64,000 nt of DNA from Dillenia suffruticosa (Eukaryota > Streptophyta > Magnoliopsida > Dilleniales > Dilleniaceae): the NCBI GenBank assembly GCA_033439265.1, contig JAVTVX010000002.1, positions 1,560,001-1,624,000 of the forward strand, written 5' to 3'. The translations under genes and the position numbers were made by a program. Positions 36,068 to 45,818 of this stretch are shown here, one piece after another. Every line of letters begins with the position of its first letter. Positions within the stretch are counted from its first letter, which is position 1. The notes beneath the pieces are model-generated. The model made no database searches. It saw only the letters and a list, made by a program, of their open reading frames with translations, and was not told the origin of the DNA.

Positions 36068-36133
36068 GTCGACAAATACCCTAGTAGAGATATTAAGTTG
36101 GTCGACAAATACCCTAGTAGAGATATTAAGTTG
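36068..36133 (+). repeat. 33-bp perfect tandem duplication inside the LTR-like region
   Basis: A 33-base unit starting GTCGACAAATACCCTAGTAG occurs at 36068-36100 and 36101-36133, and a third copy starts (GTCGACATACCC) right after. Confidence 0.95.
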
Positions 36134-36225
36134 GTCGACATACCCAATAAGTTATCGATCTATTCATTCAATGTTACTCTAATCTATGACGACTCGTTTC
36201 GAAATTATATCGACCACCATAGTTT

Positions 36226-36293
36226 GTCTACCAATTTATATATAAAAGGTCCACCAATTGTCTACCAATTTATATATAAAAAGTCCACCAATT
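36226..36293 (+). repeat. 34-bp tandem duplication inside the LTR-like region
   Basis: Two copies of a 34-base unit starting GTCTACCAATTTATATATAA, at 36226-36259 and 36260-36293, differing at one position. Confidence 0.93.
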
Positions 36294-38785
36294 GTTTTTG
36301 AGATAGGATTGTGTCAACCCAAAAATTCTAGTGCATCAACAACTCTTCTTAAGAAGTTATTTTAAAAAATCAACCTATTACTATTCAAATCGAATACTTC
36401 CATAAAATTGATTGACACATATTAAAAATTTGTCAACACCTTGCGCTAAACGCTTGGTCTGCTTTAACTTTGTCGACCTAATTTCTAAATATGTTAACGT
36501 GACGCTTTGTTGATAATACAAAATTTAAATTCAAGTCGATATCTTCTTCATTCTTGTCGACCTATGAAGAAACATTCTCAGAACCCATAAATCGAAATGG
36601 GTTAAAACTAACGGTAATCTTGATTGACTTTAATTGTTTATCTCTCTGTGTGAATGTCTAACATCCCAATGCAATAAAAGCATTTCATGCAATTAGTTAA
36701 AGAAAATGATTCAGTACTGGAAAAGCAAGTGTTCAACGCAAATTGAAAAACAATTACAAAACATTTAAACGAACATTAATGAATAACGTTCGAATTCAAC
36801 CATCGCTCAACGGCTTTTTCTTACTTAACAATAAATATCAGAAACATGAGATTGAAGGAGTTAATGTTGTTCTAATAATCAAATCTATTATTAATCCACT
36901 GCTTTTACTACTCTGTTTTTATGTCAATTACACTCTGTTTATTTACTCCAATCTTCTCTTTGAGTGTAACTCATTGTAAACTAACTCATATCTTGTTACA
37001 TTCGAAAACTCTAGTCTCATTCTCTGTAACACTTTATTTCTCTTGTATTGAAATTGTCAAAAACTATTAAGAGGTTCACAATCTAATGTTTTGTAAAAGA
37101 AAATCAATTTATGTTAGGTTGAGAAGTTAGTGTTTGTAGATAAATACTATGAAGATTTAGTTTGAACAGAAATCGAGTTTGTGAAAGTCTAAATTGAATA
37201 TATAATCAAGTTTGTATTATTGAGACAATAGTGAAAAATCCAACAGATATCTCAAAGCGGATGTATACTGAGTTTAGTGGACTACTATAAAACTTTCGTG
37301 TACTTTGTCTCTTATTCTTTCACTATTTTTATTTTCCTTGAATGCTCTGTTTCTTTAACTATATTCAATATTTGTATATCATTAGCCTTACACAAATTAA
37401 ATCTTCAAATTCACAAAAAAGTGCAAAACAAAATCTTCAAACACAAATTTTTGTATATCAATATGGAAGGCAACCAAACACAGAGTATTTTGAGGCAATA
37501 AACACATGAACCAACCAAGAATATAAGAAAACCCATCAAACAAAAACATTTCCAATCAGCAATTTTTTCTAGAATCTAAGAAACCACATCGCGCAAAACA
37601 GAGAAACACAGAAGGGTATTTTGCTCTTCAGACCCTTTTGTTGCTGTTCCTTTGCCTCCACAGCCTACAGTTCCTCCCTTTGTAACAATCCCCACTCTCA
37701 CTGTCAGTTGATGATTTTATCATCTTCCAGTCTACTCCGCCGTCATCAGTTCACCATTGCCGTTCGTTTTCTCCGAGATCCATTCTTTATCGGTCATCTG
37801 TTCTGATTTCATCGCCTTCAAGTTCCTCAGTCGCCTTCGGGATCCATTATTTTCTTTTCTTTCTTTGTCGCACGCCTTCAAATGCCCCAAATTTTTGGTA
37901 CCCATTAACCCCACTTGAATACACAAATCTGCATTTCCTTCCAACTTAAATTTTCTTTGTCGCACACCTTACCAAACACAGAAATTAAGTGACCAAAGGA
38001 GAAAATTTTGCATTCCCTTCTTCCTCCCCCTTCCCTCCCACTCGCTTTCCCGAGTTAACATTCTCTCTCTAATCATAGTTTGTTCTCTCTTTGGGTTCCC
38101 CTATTTCCCCAATTAACATTCTCTCCCACTTGTTAATTTTCGTTTTTCAAAATGGGTTTTCATCGTTTGATGAATTTTGTGCTTTTTTGGGGAGAAATTC
38201 AATGGCTCTAGGGACCACTAGGATGATGTTGGAGACTTGAGAGGTGAGAATTTTGGGGCATTGAAGAGAAATGGTAGGTTTGGAGAATTGGAGGTAGTAG
38301 AAAGGGTTTTGGGTCAGGAAGCAGAGAGAGAGAAGTGGAGGTGAGAGGGTGGGAAAGTATTGTCAGGTGCAGTGGTGATGGTGGTGGCAGTGGTGGTTTG
38401 GGTTGTGGAGAGGTGGTGGCTTAGTTCTCATACAATTATAAGTGAAGTGCCTAAGACAGACAGAGAGGGAGAGAGAGATTGTTAAGAAAAAAAACCAATC
38501 TGCTGAAGTGGCACGCCGTTAGCATGTTCTTGACGTGACAGTATTATGAGAAGTCTTCCGTTGATGACCTGGCAATCACATGTTAGTATCTGTACGTTTA
38601 ACTTTATTATCACATCATTTTACAACAATATTTAATAATTATATTATTATTAATAATAAAAAATCCTAAATATTACCGTTTTAAAATTTTAAGAATCACG
38701 TGATGATATTTTTAACCGTAAAAACTAATTTATGAAATTTAGGTAATATTTAGGAGTTGGATATGTAATTAACTCTTTATAATAA

Positions 38786-38791
<6 letters not shown>

Positions 38792-38831
<40 letters not shown>
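38792..38831. repeat. (TA)n microsatellite just outside the MULE
   Basis: About 40 bases of TA repeat starting eight bases after the right target duplication of the MULE. Confidence 0.95.
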
Positions 38832-38834
<3 letters not shown>

Positions 38835-39578
38835 ATAACGAAGAGTGATTTGGGGTTACTAAAAGTAGTTTGCTGACTGGGTGAATTTTTAAAGTTCGAA
38901 AACATAAAACTTTTAACAGAAAAATAACGGAGTTAGTCAGGTGAAAGCGGAGTTACATAATATGGGTATTAGAATGCAATTTTAAAAATAGAGGTACTAA
39001 AGTGTAGCTCAAGGCAACAAAAGAAAATTCTATTTTAGTATTTTTAAATATCAAAATATATGAGAATGAACCCCATTGAATGGTACTCAAAGTAAATTAT
39101 AATAATTTAAAATTTTTTAAACAAAATTCCGTTAAGATAAAATATAATTAATAATATATTTCTTAATTAATTTAATCTTTTAATTATAAATTCCTAATTT
39201 AGAATTAACTAACTATTCTTTTCTTGTGTCTCTCCCCTCCTTAAATGCTGTCTCTTTCTCTCTCGCCTCACTCCCTCTCATTTCACACGAAAGGCCTCCC
39301 CCCCTGCCCCCACCTCCTCCTCCTCCTCCCCCTCCTCGTCCTCCAAGGCTTTAATCTCATCTAACGCCCACACGCCACGGATCTCCTCTCCCTTTCCTGC
39401 CTTAAGTTGGGGGGGAGTGTTTTTCTTTTTTTTTTTTTAAATATTTTTTATTTTCCCCTCCTCTACTCCGATGTTGGTTAGAATTTAGATAATCCACCAT
39501 CTTGGTCATCATCCCTTCTTTGTAACGCCAGTGTAGTGGGTGAGAAACACACAGAACAAGAAGAGCGAAATTCTCACT
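38832..39578. other. Promoter and distal 5' leader of the DUF7870-type gene
   Basis: AT-rich DNA gives way at about 39225 to a C/T-rich stretch (39226-39400), a common feature of plant core promoters and leaders. A minimal 5-codon uORF starts at the ATG at 39471. No coding sequence is recognised. Confidence 0.5.
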
Positions 39579-39689
39579 ATGGAAGGTGAACGTTACAAAC
39601 AATTGCTGCTCCTCTGGTGTAAAATCCTAAGCACCCGTGTGGCTCTCGTGGGTGGAAACCACACCGCCGCTCGTTTTTGCTCTCGCTAA
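39579..39689 (+). CDS. Candidate conserved peptide uORF (36 residues) upstream of the DUF7870-type gene
   Basis: ATG at 39579 opens a 36-codon frame ending TAA at 39687-39689, 124 bases before the main start. The peptide begins MEGERYKQLLLLWCKILST and ends GNHTAARFCSR, with a Leu-rich hydrophobic middle and a basic, Cys-containing end. Established knowledge: Arabidopsis members of the main-ORF family (AT3G53400 and AT5G03190) are annotated with conserved peptide uORFs, CPuORF46 and CPuORF47. Position and size fit such an element, which would act by ribosome stalling to repress the main ORF. I did not have those peptide sequences to compare, so identity is inferred from context. Confidence 0.7.
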   Translation: MEGERYKQLLLLWCKILSTRVALVGGNHTAARFCSR

Positions 39690-39813
39690 GCCACTCTTCT
39701 CTCTCTCCCTCTCATTGTTTTTTTTTTTTCTTGTCCTCCATTCATTCCCATCAAGAGTTTCTGGATCTGAATTTTAGTTTTACTGCTTAGTATACAAAAA
39801 ATTGATCTTGAGT

Positions 39814-41043
39814 ATGGATTTGGCTCATGGGTTTCGACCCAAAAATCATAATCATCGAAAAAAGAACGAGGGTGTCAATGGGGATTTTATTGGATCAAAC
39901 TCGAATACCCTTTTGGTGATTAAGCTTCCACATTTTCGGGTTTTGAGTGTTGTGGCTCGTTCATTGTTTTTGGGGGTGATCGTCGTCACATTTCCTTGGT
40001 TTGAGTCCATGGTTAGAGGGCCTTGTGCTAATGTGTCTAATTTTGGTTCTGGATCTGATTCATTTGATCTAGAATTATGGGACTTGATTTCGCACGATTT
40101 AGCTGATGAAGGCTTAATAAAAAAGGGACATAAGGGTCTTGTTATAAGCTCTGGATTCAAAAATTTGAACCCCCATTTCAAGTTTTTGACAGAGTCTCAA
40201 ATTGAGATGTTGATTCTTTCCGATTTGGAATATAAGAGCTCAATCCCAGATGAGGCTTTTGATTTTGCTATCACTTCAAGATTAGAAGCTCTCATGTTTG
40301 TTGATCATGTGATGAGAATTGGCAGCATTGTTGCCTTTTTGATAGATGATAATTCATTGAATGGTTTTCGAGAACCATTGAATTATAGGATTGTTTATCT
40401 TCGTAGATTCAATTCGACCATTGTTGCTATGAGGAAAATTAAAATGGATCGTGAAAAGAGTAGTTCCCATATTAAGCACAGGCTTTGTGGCTCGGTTTCT
40501 GTGGCAAAGAGAGCTGCATTGCAGGGTCTTGAAGGTCCTTTGCTTGAGCCACCAAGACCTGCATTCTCATTAACATCATCAAACAAGTACTTAGAAGAGA
40601 CCAAGTTTCTTCCTAATTTGATGGGTGACTCGCTTGAGAGTTACCGAAGGAGGGTGTTCATTGATTTTGGATTACAAGAGAAGAGCAAACAGACTTTGAA
40701 TTGGTTTCTTGAGAATTACCCAACAAGGAATCAAGTGTTTGAGCTGTATAACTTGGCAGTGGTGACGGATGAAACATTGGAATCATCACGGACTGGGGTT
40801 TCAGAGTGGCTAATGAATAATGTGGTGGAAGAGGACTATGTTGTGATGAAGGCAGAGGTTGATTTGGTTGAGGAATTGATAAAGGGGAAGGTTATTTGCT
40901 TGGTGGATGAACTTTTTATGGAGTGCAAAAACCAGTGGGGAAAAGATGAGAATAACAAAAGGAAAAGGGCTTATTGGGAGTGTTTGGCAATCTATGGAAG
41001 GCTGAGGGATGAAGGTGTTGCCGTCCATCAATGGTGGCTTTAA
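39814..41043 (+). CDS. DUF7870-type protein (CPuORF46/47-associated family), membrane-anchored
   Basis: Single exon, 409 residues from ATG 39814; the frame is open a few codons further upstream but has no other ATG there. Residues about 44-62 (VVARSLFLGVIVVTFPWF) are one likely transmembrane segment, after a short basic N-terminus. The region around LELWDLISHDLADEGLIKKG resembles the methyltransferase-like part of DUF7870 proteins. The C-terminal part, with VVEEDYVVMKAEVDLVEELI, ICLVDELFMEC and a RAYWECLAIYGRLRDEGVAV ending, is the most recognisable portion. The family is plant-specific and its biochemical role is not established; methyltransferase activity is not supported by any clear SAM motif I can see. 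Translation is probably controlled by the uORF in its leader. Confidence 0.8.
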   Translation: MDLAHGFRPKNHNHRKKNEGVNGDFIGSNSNTLLVIKLPHFRVLSVVARSLFLGVIVVTFPWFESMVRGPCANVSNFGSGSDSFDLELWDLISHDLADEGLIKKGHKGLVISSGFKNLNPHFKFLTESQIEMLILSDLEYKSSIPDEAFDFAITSRLEALMFVDHVMRIGSIVAFLIDDNSLNGFREPLNYRIVYLRRFNSTIVAMRKIKMDREKSSSHIKHRLCGSVSVAKRAALQGLEGPLLEPPRPAFSLTSSNKYLEETKFLPNLMGDSLESYRRRVFIDFGLQEKSKQTLNWFLENYPTRNQVFELYNLAVVTDETLESSRTGVSEWLMNNVVEEDYVVMKAEVDLVEELIKGKVICLVDELFMECKNQWGKDENNKRKRAYWECLAIYGRLRDEGVAVHQWWL

Positions 41044-42059
41044 GAGAGATAGAGAAATAATGGGGTTGCTCCATGTTTGCATTTGCGTTAATTGTTTTTT
41101 ACCTTTTAGATTGTTTATGTCAGAGAGTATGATTTCGGATGCTTTTCAATGCTCCACTCACTCTCTTACTTGAATAAAAATATGTTTTTCTTGGGTGCTT
41201 GCATGGCGTTTGGTTTGAGTTTTTTTGCCTTCTTTTCTTCATGGAGTAGGAGGAAAACTTAAAAGAATGACCAGGAAGAAAACCTCGTTTCTTTTGGGTT
41301 GGCTCAAAATAATTTAAAGGCTCGTACACAAATATTGATGGACGTTGTTTCATGTGGCCCTTTCAATTATTGTGATCCTTGTACTTATATTAATATTAAT
41401 TTTGTCACGTGATTGCACATCAGATTGTCTATGCGACCATCTTGGTCTTTTGTTTGTCTCCTATTCATAATTTGTAAACAGGACCTTGGTGTTGGTGGGC
41501 GGTAAGTATGATTGAACTTATTAACCACCATTGAAGATCAGCAGTTTAATGTTATGGTGTCTTTTAGGAAACTAACCAGTTCTTGTGATTCCACCATGAA
41601 GTAGCCAAAGAGAGTCAGTTTCAACAATGAGTAGTCATGTGTACCATGACTTTTGTTTATTTGGTTCTTTCATTTATGATCAAGAACAAGTTGTAAGTCA
41701 TTCACATAGGGGTAGTAAAATTGTTCTGTGTGGCAAAATCTGGATCAGGTACCAAAGACCGGCATGTAAGCCTGATGATATCAACACCCTCCAAGTCCTT
41801 TTCGTTAGAAATTGCAATTGCAACTTTCAGAGTGTTTTTTCTTTCTTTCTTTCCTCAAAATTTTTTTCCCTTTCCTGATAAATTCTGTTTGAAGACAGAT
41901 TTAATCTGAAAGTACCAATCAACTCTCATGCTTGTAGTCGGGACATCCGCAGTCCTCTCTTTCTAAGCCATCAAGACTTTTTGTTGCATCCCGTCTGAAT
42001 GGTTGACACACGTCAAGATCCTTGTCAAAGGGCAAAGGCAGGATAGTTAGGAATAGCTG
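41044..42059. other. 3' UTR of the DUF7870-type gene and intergenic DNA
   Basis: No gene is recognised. The last part (about 41930-42060) may be further LINE sequence, but its frame cannot be read. Confidence 0.45.
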
Positions 42060-43951
42060 CCAGTAACATTGCGATCTAAGACTACGTTGAAGGTTAACTC
42101 GACCCTGCCAGCTTGGGATTAGAAAAATGAGGGAGAATAATATTGCCCTAATGGCAAAATTAGGTTGGAGGTTAATCAAGGGAAGCAAGGAGCTTAGGCG
42201 TGAGGTTCTAAGAAACAAATATTTGGCTAAAAATTCTTTGCTGGTGTCTAATGGTAAAGCCAATAATTCTGTGTTGTGGAAGGGTATTTTAAGAAGCAAA
42301 AACTGCATTAAAAGGGCATGACATGGAGGATTGGAGATGGCAGTGGGATTAGGTTTTGGCTGGACTTATGGATGGGAAATAATACCCTGTTGGAGCATGC
42401 TGTGAATCCTAATCCTTCGGAATCTTCAGTCCTGAGAGTTATTCATTTCCTGGATCATAACGGGAACTGAAAAGTGGAAAAGCTCTCTCTTGTTATTCCT
42501 AGAGAGAAGGTGGAAGAGGTTAGAAGCATTATGGTGACCAGACGAGAAGGGGTGCAAGATAAGGTCATATGGAGAGGGAATAGTGATGGGAGGTTCTCTG
42601 TTAAGTCGGCTTACAGAATGCTGACTGCAGAAGAGCGGCAGAGACGAGGAAAAAGGAAATAACGCTTGGAAGGGGATTTGGAAAGCTAACTGTACTGGAA
42701 GAGTTAGAATGTTCCTGTGGCTAGTGAGGATGGAGAGAATGATGACTAACATGGAGAGGAGAGGTTTATGTGAGGAAACCATATGCGCGATTTGTCACAG
42801 AGAAGAGGAGTCTGTTATTCATGCCTTTAGGGACTGCAGTGAAGCTAAGCATATTTGGTTGATGGTTTGCCCCCCCGCTGGAGGATGAGGCCGAGTTCTG
42901 GAGAATGCCTTTTCAGCAATGGGTGGATGGGCGAATTAAAAGGACTGACACTTGGGGCCAAGTCTGCATGAGAAACCTGTTTATGATAACTATCTGGAGC
43001 ATATGGAAATCAAGATGTAGGAGGGTTTTTCAGCACGCCAGAGTGACCCGTTCAGAAGCTGCTAAGTACGCTCTCAACATGGCGTCGGAGATAAATTTGG
43101 TGGGGAGAAAGAAGGAGATTATGAGCCTCAAAACTTGCATGAAAATTAAATGGGTTACTCCTCAGGAAGGGAAGTTTAAATCAAACACAGATGGGGCAGT
43201 TGCTAATACCTCTTCCCGGGCCAGTGCAGGTGGTATCTTCAGGAACAGCTCAGGGGACTGGGTGGCCGGCTTCACCTGCAGTACAGGGAAGGGTCAGGTC
43301 TTGTTGGCGGAGCTTTGGGGGTTGAGGGAAGGTCTTTCCATGGCCATAAGAAGAGGGTATGGTAACTTGAGGTTGAAGTTGATTCGGAGGTGCTTGAGAG
43401 GCTTATAAATGAGGACCGCGTGGAGGATCATCCGATGGGGCACATTTTGCAGGATTGCAAGAAGCTGCCAAGCGTACTAACATTTGTTGGCATAGGTGGG
43501 ATAGGTATTTTCATCCCTTAATCATGTCATGAGTTCGACTCTCCCTGAGTACGGAAAAAACAATGTTGAGAGATCCGTCTCCCACAAAATGGCCCTGTAG
43601 CGGTCAATCCAGATTAGTTGGGTCGAAACTCCTAATACTAGGCGATGGTTAAGCCATAATACCAAAAAAAAAAAAGGAGCTGCTAAGTGTTCTGAACGTT
43701 GATTCCGTGAAGCATATTTACAGAGAGGCAAACCTCTGCGCAGACCATCTAGCTGCCATGGGTCAGGATGAGAACTTGAGGATGATGGAACTGGATGACC
43801 CTCCAGACTCCATCCTTTAGCTTATTAAGGATGTTAAAGTTGGTGTAGAGGGAGTCAGGAGTAAAGCTGTCTCCAGAGATTAGCCTCTGTTTTTTTTTTT
43901 TTTGCTTTGTCCTGCTTGTTCTCCTTTCTTTTTTCACCCCGAAAAAAAAAA
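42060..43951 (+). mobile_element. 3' remnant of an L1-type LINE (RT end, zinc finger, RNase H)
   Basis: The plus strand reads as the C-terminal half of a plant L1 ORF2. The RT end (NIALMAKLGWRLIKGSKELR) is followed by the zf-RVT linker (FSVKSAYRMLTA, ICAICHREEESVIHAFRDC) and an RNase H domain (FKSNTDGAVANTSSRASAGG, LLAELWGLREGL, then YREANLCADHLA). Frameshifts and stops interrupt it, and a SINE splits the RNase H part at 43476-43673. The 3' end is a T-rich tail and an A run (about 43941-43951). The 5' boundary is uncertain. Confidence 0.87.
43476..43673 (+). mobile_element. tRNA-derived SINE inserted in the LINE RNase H region
   Basis: The body begins ACTAACATTTGTTGG. An A-box-like TGGCATAGGTGG lies at 43488-43499 and a B-box-like GTTCGACTC at 43533-43541, and the element ends in an A run. 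Flanking copies AAGAAGCTGCCAAGCGT (43459-43475) and AAGGAGCTGCTAAGTGT (43674-43690) match at 14 of 17. Skipping the SINE and one copy lets the LINE frame continue from HILQDCKK to VLNVDSVKHIYREAN, confirming the borders. It is the same family as 16458-16658. Confidence 0.9.
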
Positions 43952-44082
43952 ATAGAACTAAGCGCTCGCCAACGGCTACAGGTCAGGCTTGGGCGCACTT
44001 TATAAGCCCAATATTAAAAACTGTCCGGCCTTGGCCCAGGCTTTGGCCTTCATTCATTGATTCCCTTTTATGCTTCGGCTCG

Positions 44083-44145
44083 AACTCCGTTTTGTTTTGT
44101 TTTTTTTTTTTGGGTGAAATTATGAATTTCAAACTCCGTTTTGTT
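44083..44145 (-). mobile_element. Tiny retroposed poly(A) fragment with 14-bp target duplication
   Basis: AACTCCGTTTTGTT occurs at 44083-44096 and again at 44132-44145. Between them are only 35 bases that read, on the minus strand, as a short stub ending in an A run. This is the structure of an extremely 5'-truncated SINE/LINE insertion. Confidence 0.6.
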
Positions 44146-44875
44146 CATGCCTGAGTTTACTTGTCTTTAGAATGACTGTCAATTGCTAGAGATTTGGTTA
44201 AAAAAAATTGATGGCATAAGAAATTCTATTTAGGCAAATAAAAAAGTTAACAACAATGTTTAAGGACCAAACATATTAAAGGGAAAATTTTTGATTTATA
44301 TAAACAATTCACGTGACACTAATTACTTTTACCAAAAATAGGTCTCAAAAATGCCAAGTGAATGTTGGGAGAGATCGGGTTGGGTTGCCTCAAGATCGTC
44401 CAAGCGGTTTTGCTTTTGGTGGTTTATATTCCTGGCTTTTTGCCCATGATTTTGGTGAATGGATTTCTTTTTTGGCTTCATTTGAGACTGGATTATGTTG
44501 TCATGTTTTTTTTTAGATTGCATTTATTATGAATTCGTTTTTTTTTTCAGGGCTATGCTTTCCTTAAAGACAAAAAATAGTTAGAACTTACAAATTAAAG
44601 AATAGTTTCCTCAGTTCCATTGTTTAAATTTTGAACATGGAAGCAACAGATATTTTCGGCGAGACAACTTGGAGGCACCACAGTTGTTGTAGGTGGCTAA
44701 ATATCAACTTAGAACATAGAACATTGATATATATGTTTTGCAGAAGATTAAATCCGGTTGGTACAAAGTTTTAAGGGGGTTTGCTGATAAGAGGAAGGAT
44801 ACATCCTCAAATTGAGATGAAAGAAAAATGAATATAGAAATCTTATTGTGGTAAAATTTGACCAGCATGATTAAA

Positions 44876-45055
44876 TTTTTTTAAATTGAGTGATCGAATA
44901 CTCTAACTCCTTAATTAGAAATCTCGATTCAAACCTTAAAAATAGAGAAAAGAATCTGGGAGAGTTAACCCCTTAATGGGTTCCACAGTGTTCGAACTGT
45001 ATTAATTGAATAAATCCCGGATACCGATTGATGGCAAAGTTATCCAAAAGAAAAA
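44876..45055 (+). mobile_element. SINE remnant, second subfamily
   Basis: Contains a B-box-like TCGATTCAAACC, then GAGAGTTAACCCCTTAATGG and TTCGAACTGTATTAATTG, and ends in an A-rich stretch. The arrangement matches the minus-strand element at 33788-33960. It lies about 300 bases upstream of the first proline-rich gene. No target duplication was found. Confidence 0.5.
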
Positions 45056-45248
45056 AGAAATAAATTGGCTAGAATGAGTCCTTGACAAGTGTTGGCCTTT
45101 GTCTAACCAAACACACCAGTTGAAATCTAGCAATGCACCAGATGGTTGAACCAACCACATTAAACTCAAAAGACCTTGCTTGTTTCCAAACCATGATAAT
45201 GCATACAGGTACACAACCTCATATGTTCAAGCCTCTTCCAGCTCTTGC

Positions 45249-45256
45249 TATAAAAG
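45249..45256 (+). promoter_or_regulatory. TATA box of the first proline-rich protein gene
   Basis: TATAAAAG, 108 bases before the start codon. The paralog at 48081 has CATAAAAC at the equivalent place (47968-47975), with similar flanks (AAACTCAAAAG upstream and ACATTGGCT downstream in both). Confidence 0.65.
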
Positions 45257-45356
45257 CCCAAAGTGCTAGACATTGGCTTCACCACACTCAAAACCAACTA
45301 CTTCTGTCTGCTCCCTTTAGCACACTCTTTCTTGCCTTCAAACACAACAGAAGATC

Positions 45357-45818
45357 ATGGCCAAGTTCAATTGCTTCATCCTCGCTCTCTCCATCGCTCT
45401 GTCTTTTTCAAGCCTCGATCAAGGCCTTGCAGCACGCCGTCTTTTAGACACTGCACCAACTGCCGCACCATCCCTGACTACTATCCCAGCTATGCCTAAG
45501 CAAACCTTGCCTCCGCCGCCTGCAATCCCAACCTTGCCAACAATTCCCACAACTCAACCAACATTGCCTACGCCTACTACACAGCCACCGCTCCCTAGCT
45601 TGCCCACTGTCCCAACATTGCCAACGATTCCCACCACTCAACCAACTCTGCCCCACCCCGTGACACTGCCGCCACTTCCCAGCATCCCCACCATGCCCAC
45701 CTTGCCCATCATCCCAACCCTCCCCAAAATTCCCACCATTCCTCAGTTTCCGACTATCCCTACAATGCCCACAATTCCTTTCCTCTCCCCTCCTCCATCA
45801 GCAACTACTAGCCCTTGA
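45357..45818 (+). CDS. Proline-rich secreted cell-wall protein (PELPK1-like), copy 1
   Basis: Single exon, 153 residues. A signal peptide (about 1-26, ending GLAA) is followed by RRLLDT and then a Pro/Thr/Leu repeat domain to the end, with units such as LPTIPTTQP and LPPLPSIPT and almost no charged residues. Such domains are usually hydroxylated and secreted to the wall. The architecture (signal peptide, a short RxLL motif, then repeats) matches proteins labelled PELPK1-like in dicots, but the PELPK motif itself is rare here because glutamate is absent. A role in the wall or in signalling during growth or defence is inferred only. The start codon sits 108 bases after a TATA box. A paralog lies 2.3 kb downstream. 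Confidence 0.85.
   Translation: MAKFNCFILALSIALSFSSLDQGLAARRLLDTAPTAAPSLTTIPAMPKQTLPPPPAIPTLPTIPTTQPTLPTPTTQPPLPSLPTVPTLPTIPTTQPTLPHPVTLPPLPSIPTMPTLPIIPTLPKIPTIPQFPTIPTMPTIPFLSPPPSATTSP

Larger units (their letters stand above)
35032..37450 (+). mobile_element. Probable solo LTR of a copia (Sirevirus-like) element nested in the MULE
   Basis: Starts TGTTGGTATATTTATAAATT and soon reads ATGTTAGTTTGATCAAAG, an opening familiar from plant Sirevirus LTRs. The interior is unusually rich in GTCGAC/TCGACC words, and a CCAACA end candidate lies at 37245. Similar LTRs usually run on through a cAATCTTCAAA-type segment, so the right border could be near 37450. No gag/pol, primer-binding site or second LTR is seen, hence solo. 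No clear 5-bp target duplication was found, so the call is tentative. Confidence 0.5.
34377..38775. mobile_element. Non-autonomous Mutator-like element (MULE) with long TIRs
   Basis: The first 104 bases (34377-34480) match the reverse complement of the last 104 (38672-38775) at 83 positions by ungapped hand alignment; both ends begin GAGTTAATTA. The flanking 9-mers are TTTATAATT (34368-34376) and TTTATAATA (38776-38784), 8 of 9 identical. Nine-base duplications and long TIRs are the signature of MULEs. No MURA-type transposase can be read inside. The interior has a C/T-rich left part, an LTR-like insertion, and a right part with CT- and then GA-rich stretches. Whether host gene fragments were captured (Pack-MULE) is not clear. 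Confidence 0.78.
43952..45248. other. Intergenic region upstream of the first proline-rich gene
   Basis: Contains a tiny retroposed fragment (44083-44145) and a SINE remnant (44876-45055). Between them is AT-rich DNA without recognisable coding. The last 150 bases are the proximal promoter of the proline-rich protein gene. Confidence 0.45.

Noticed and set aside
39852-40181. 109-codon minus-strand frame inside the DUF7870-type exon
   Set aside because: Shadow frame; the plus-strand protein has family features throughout.
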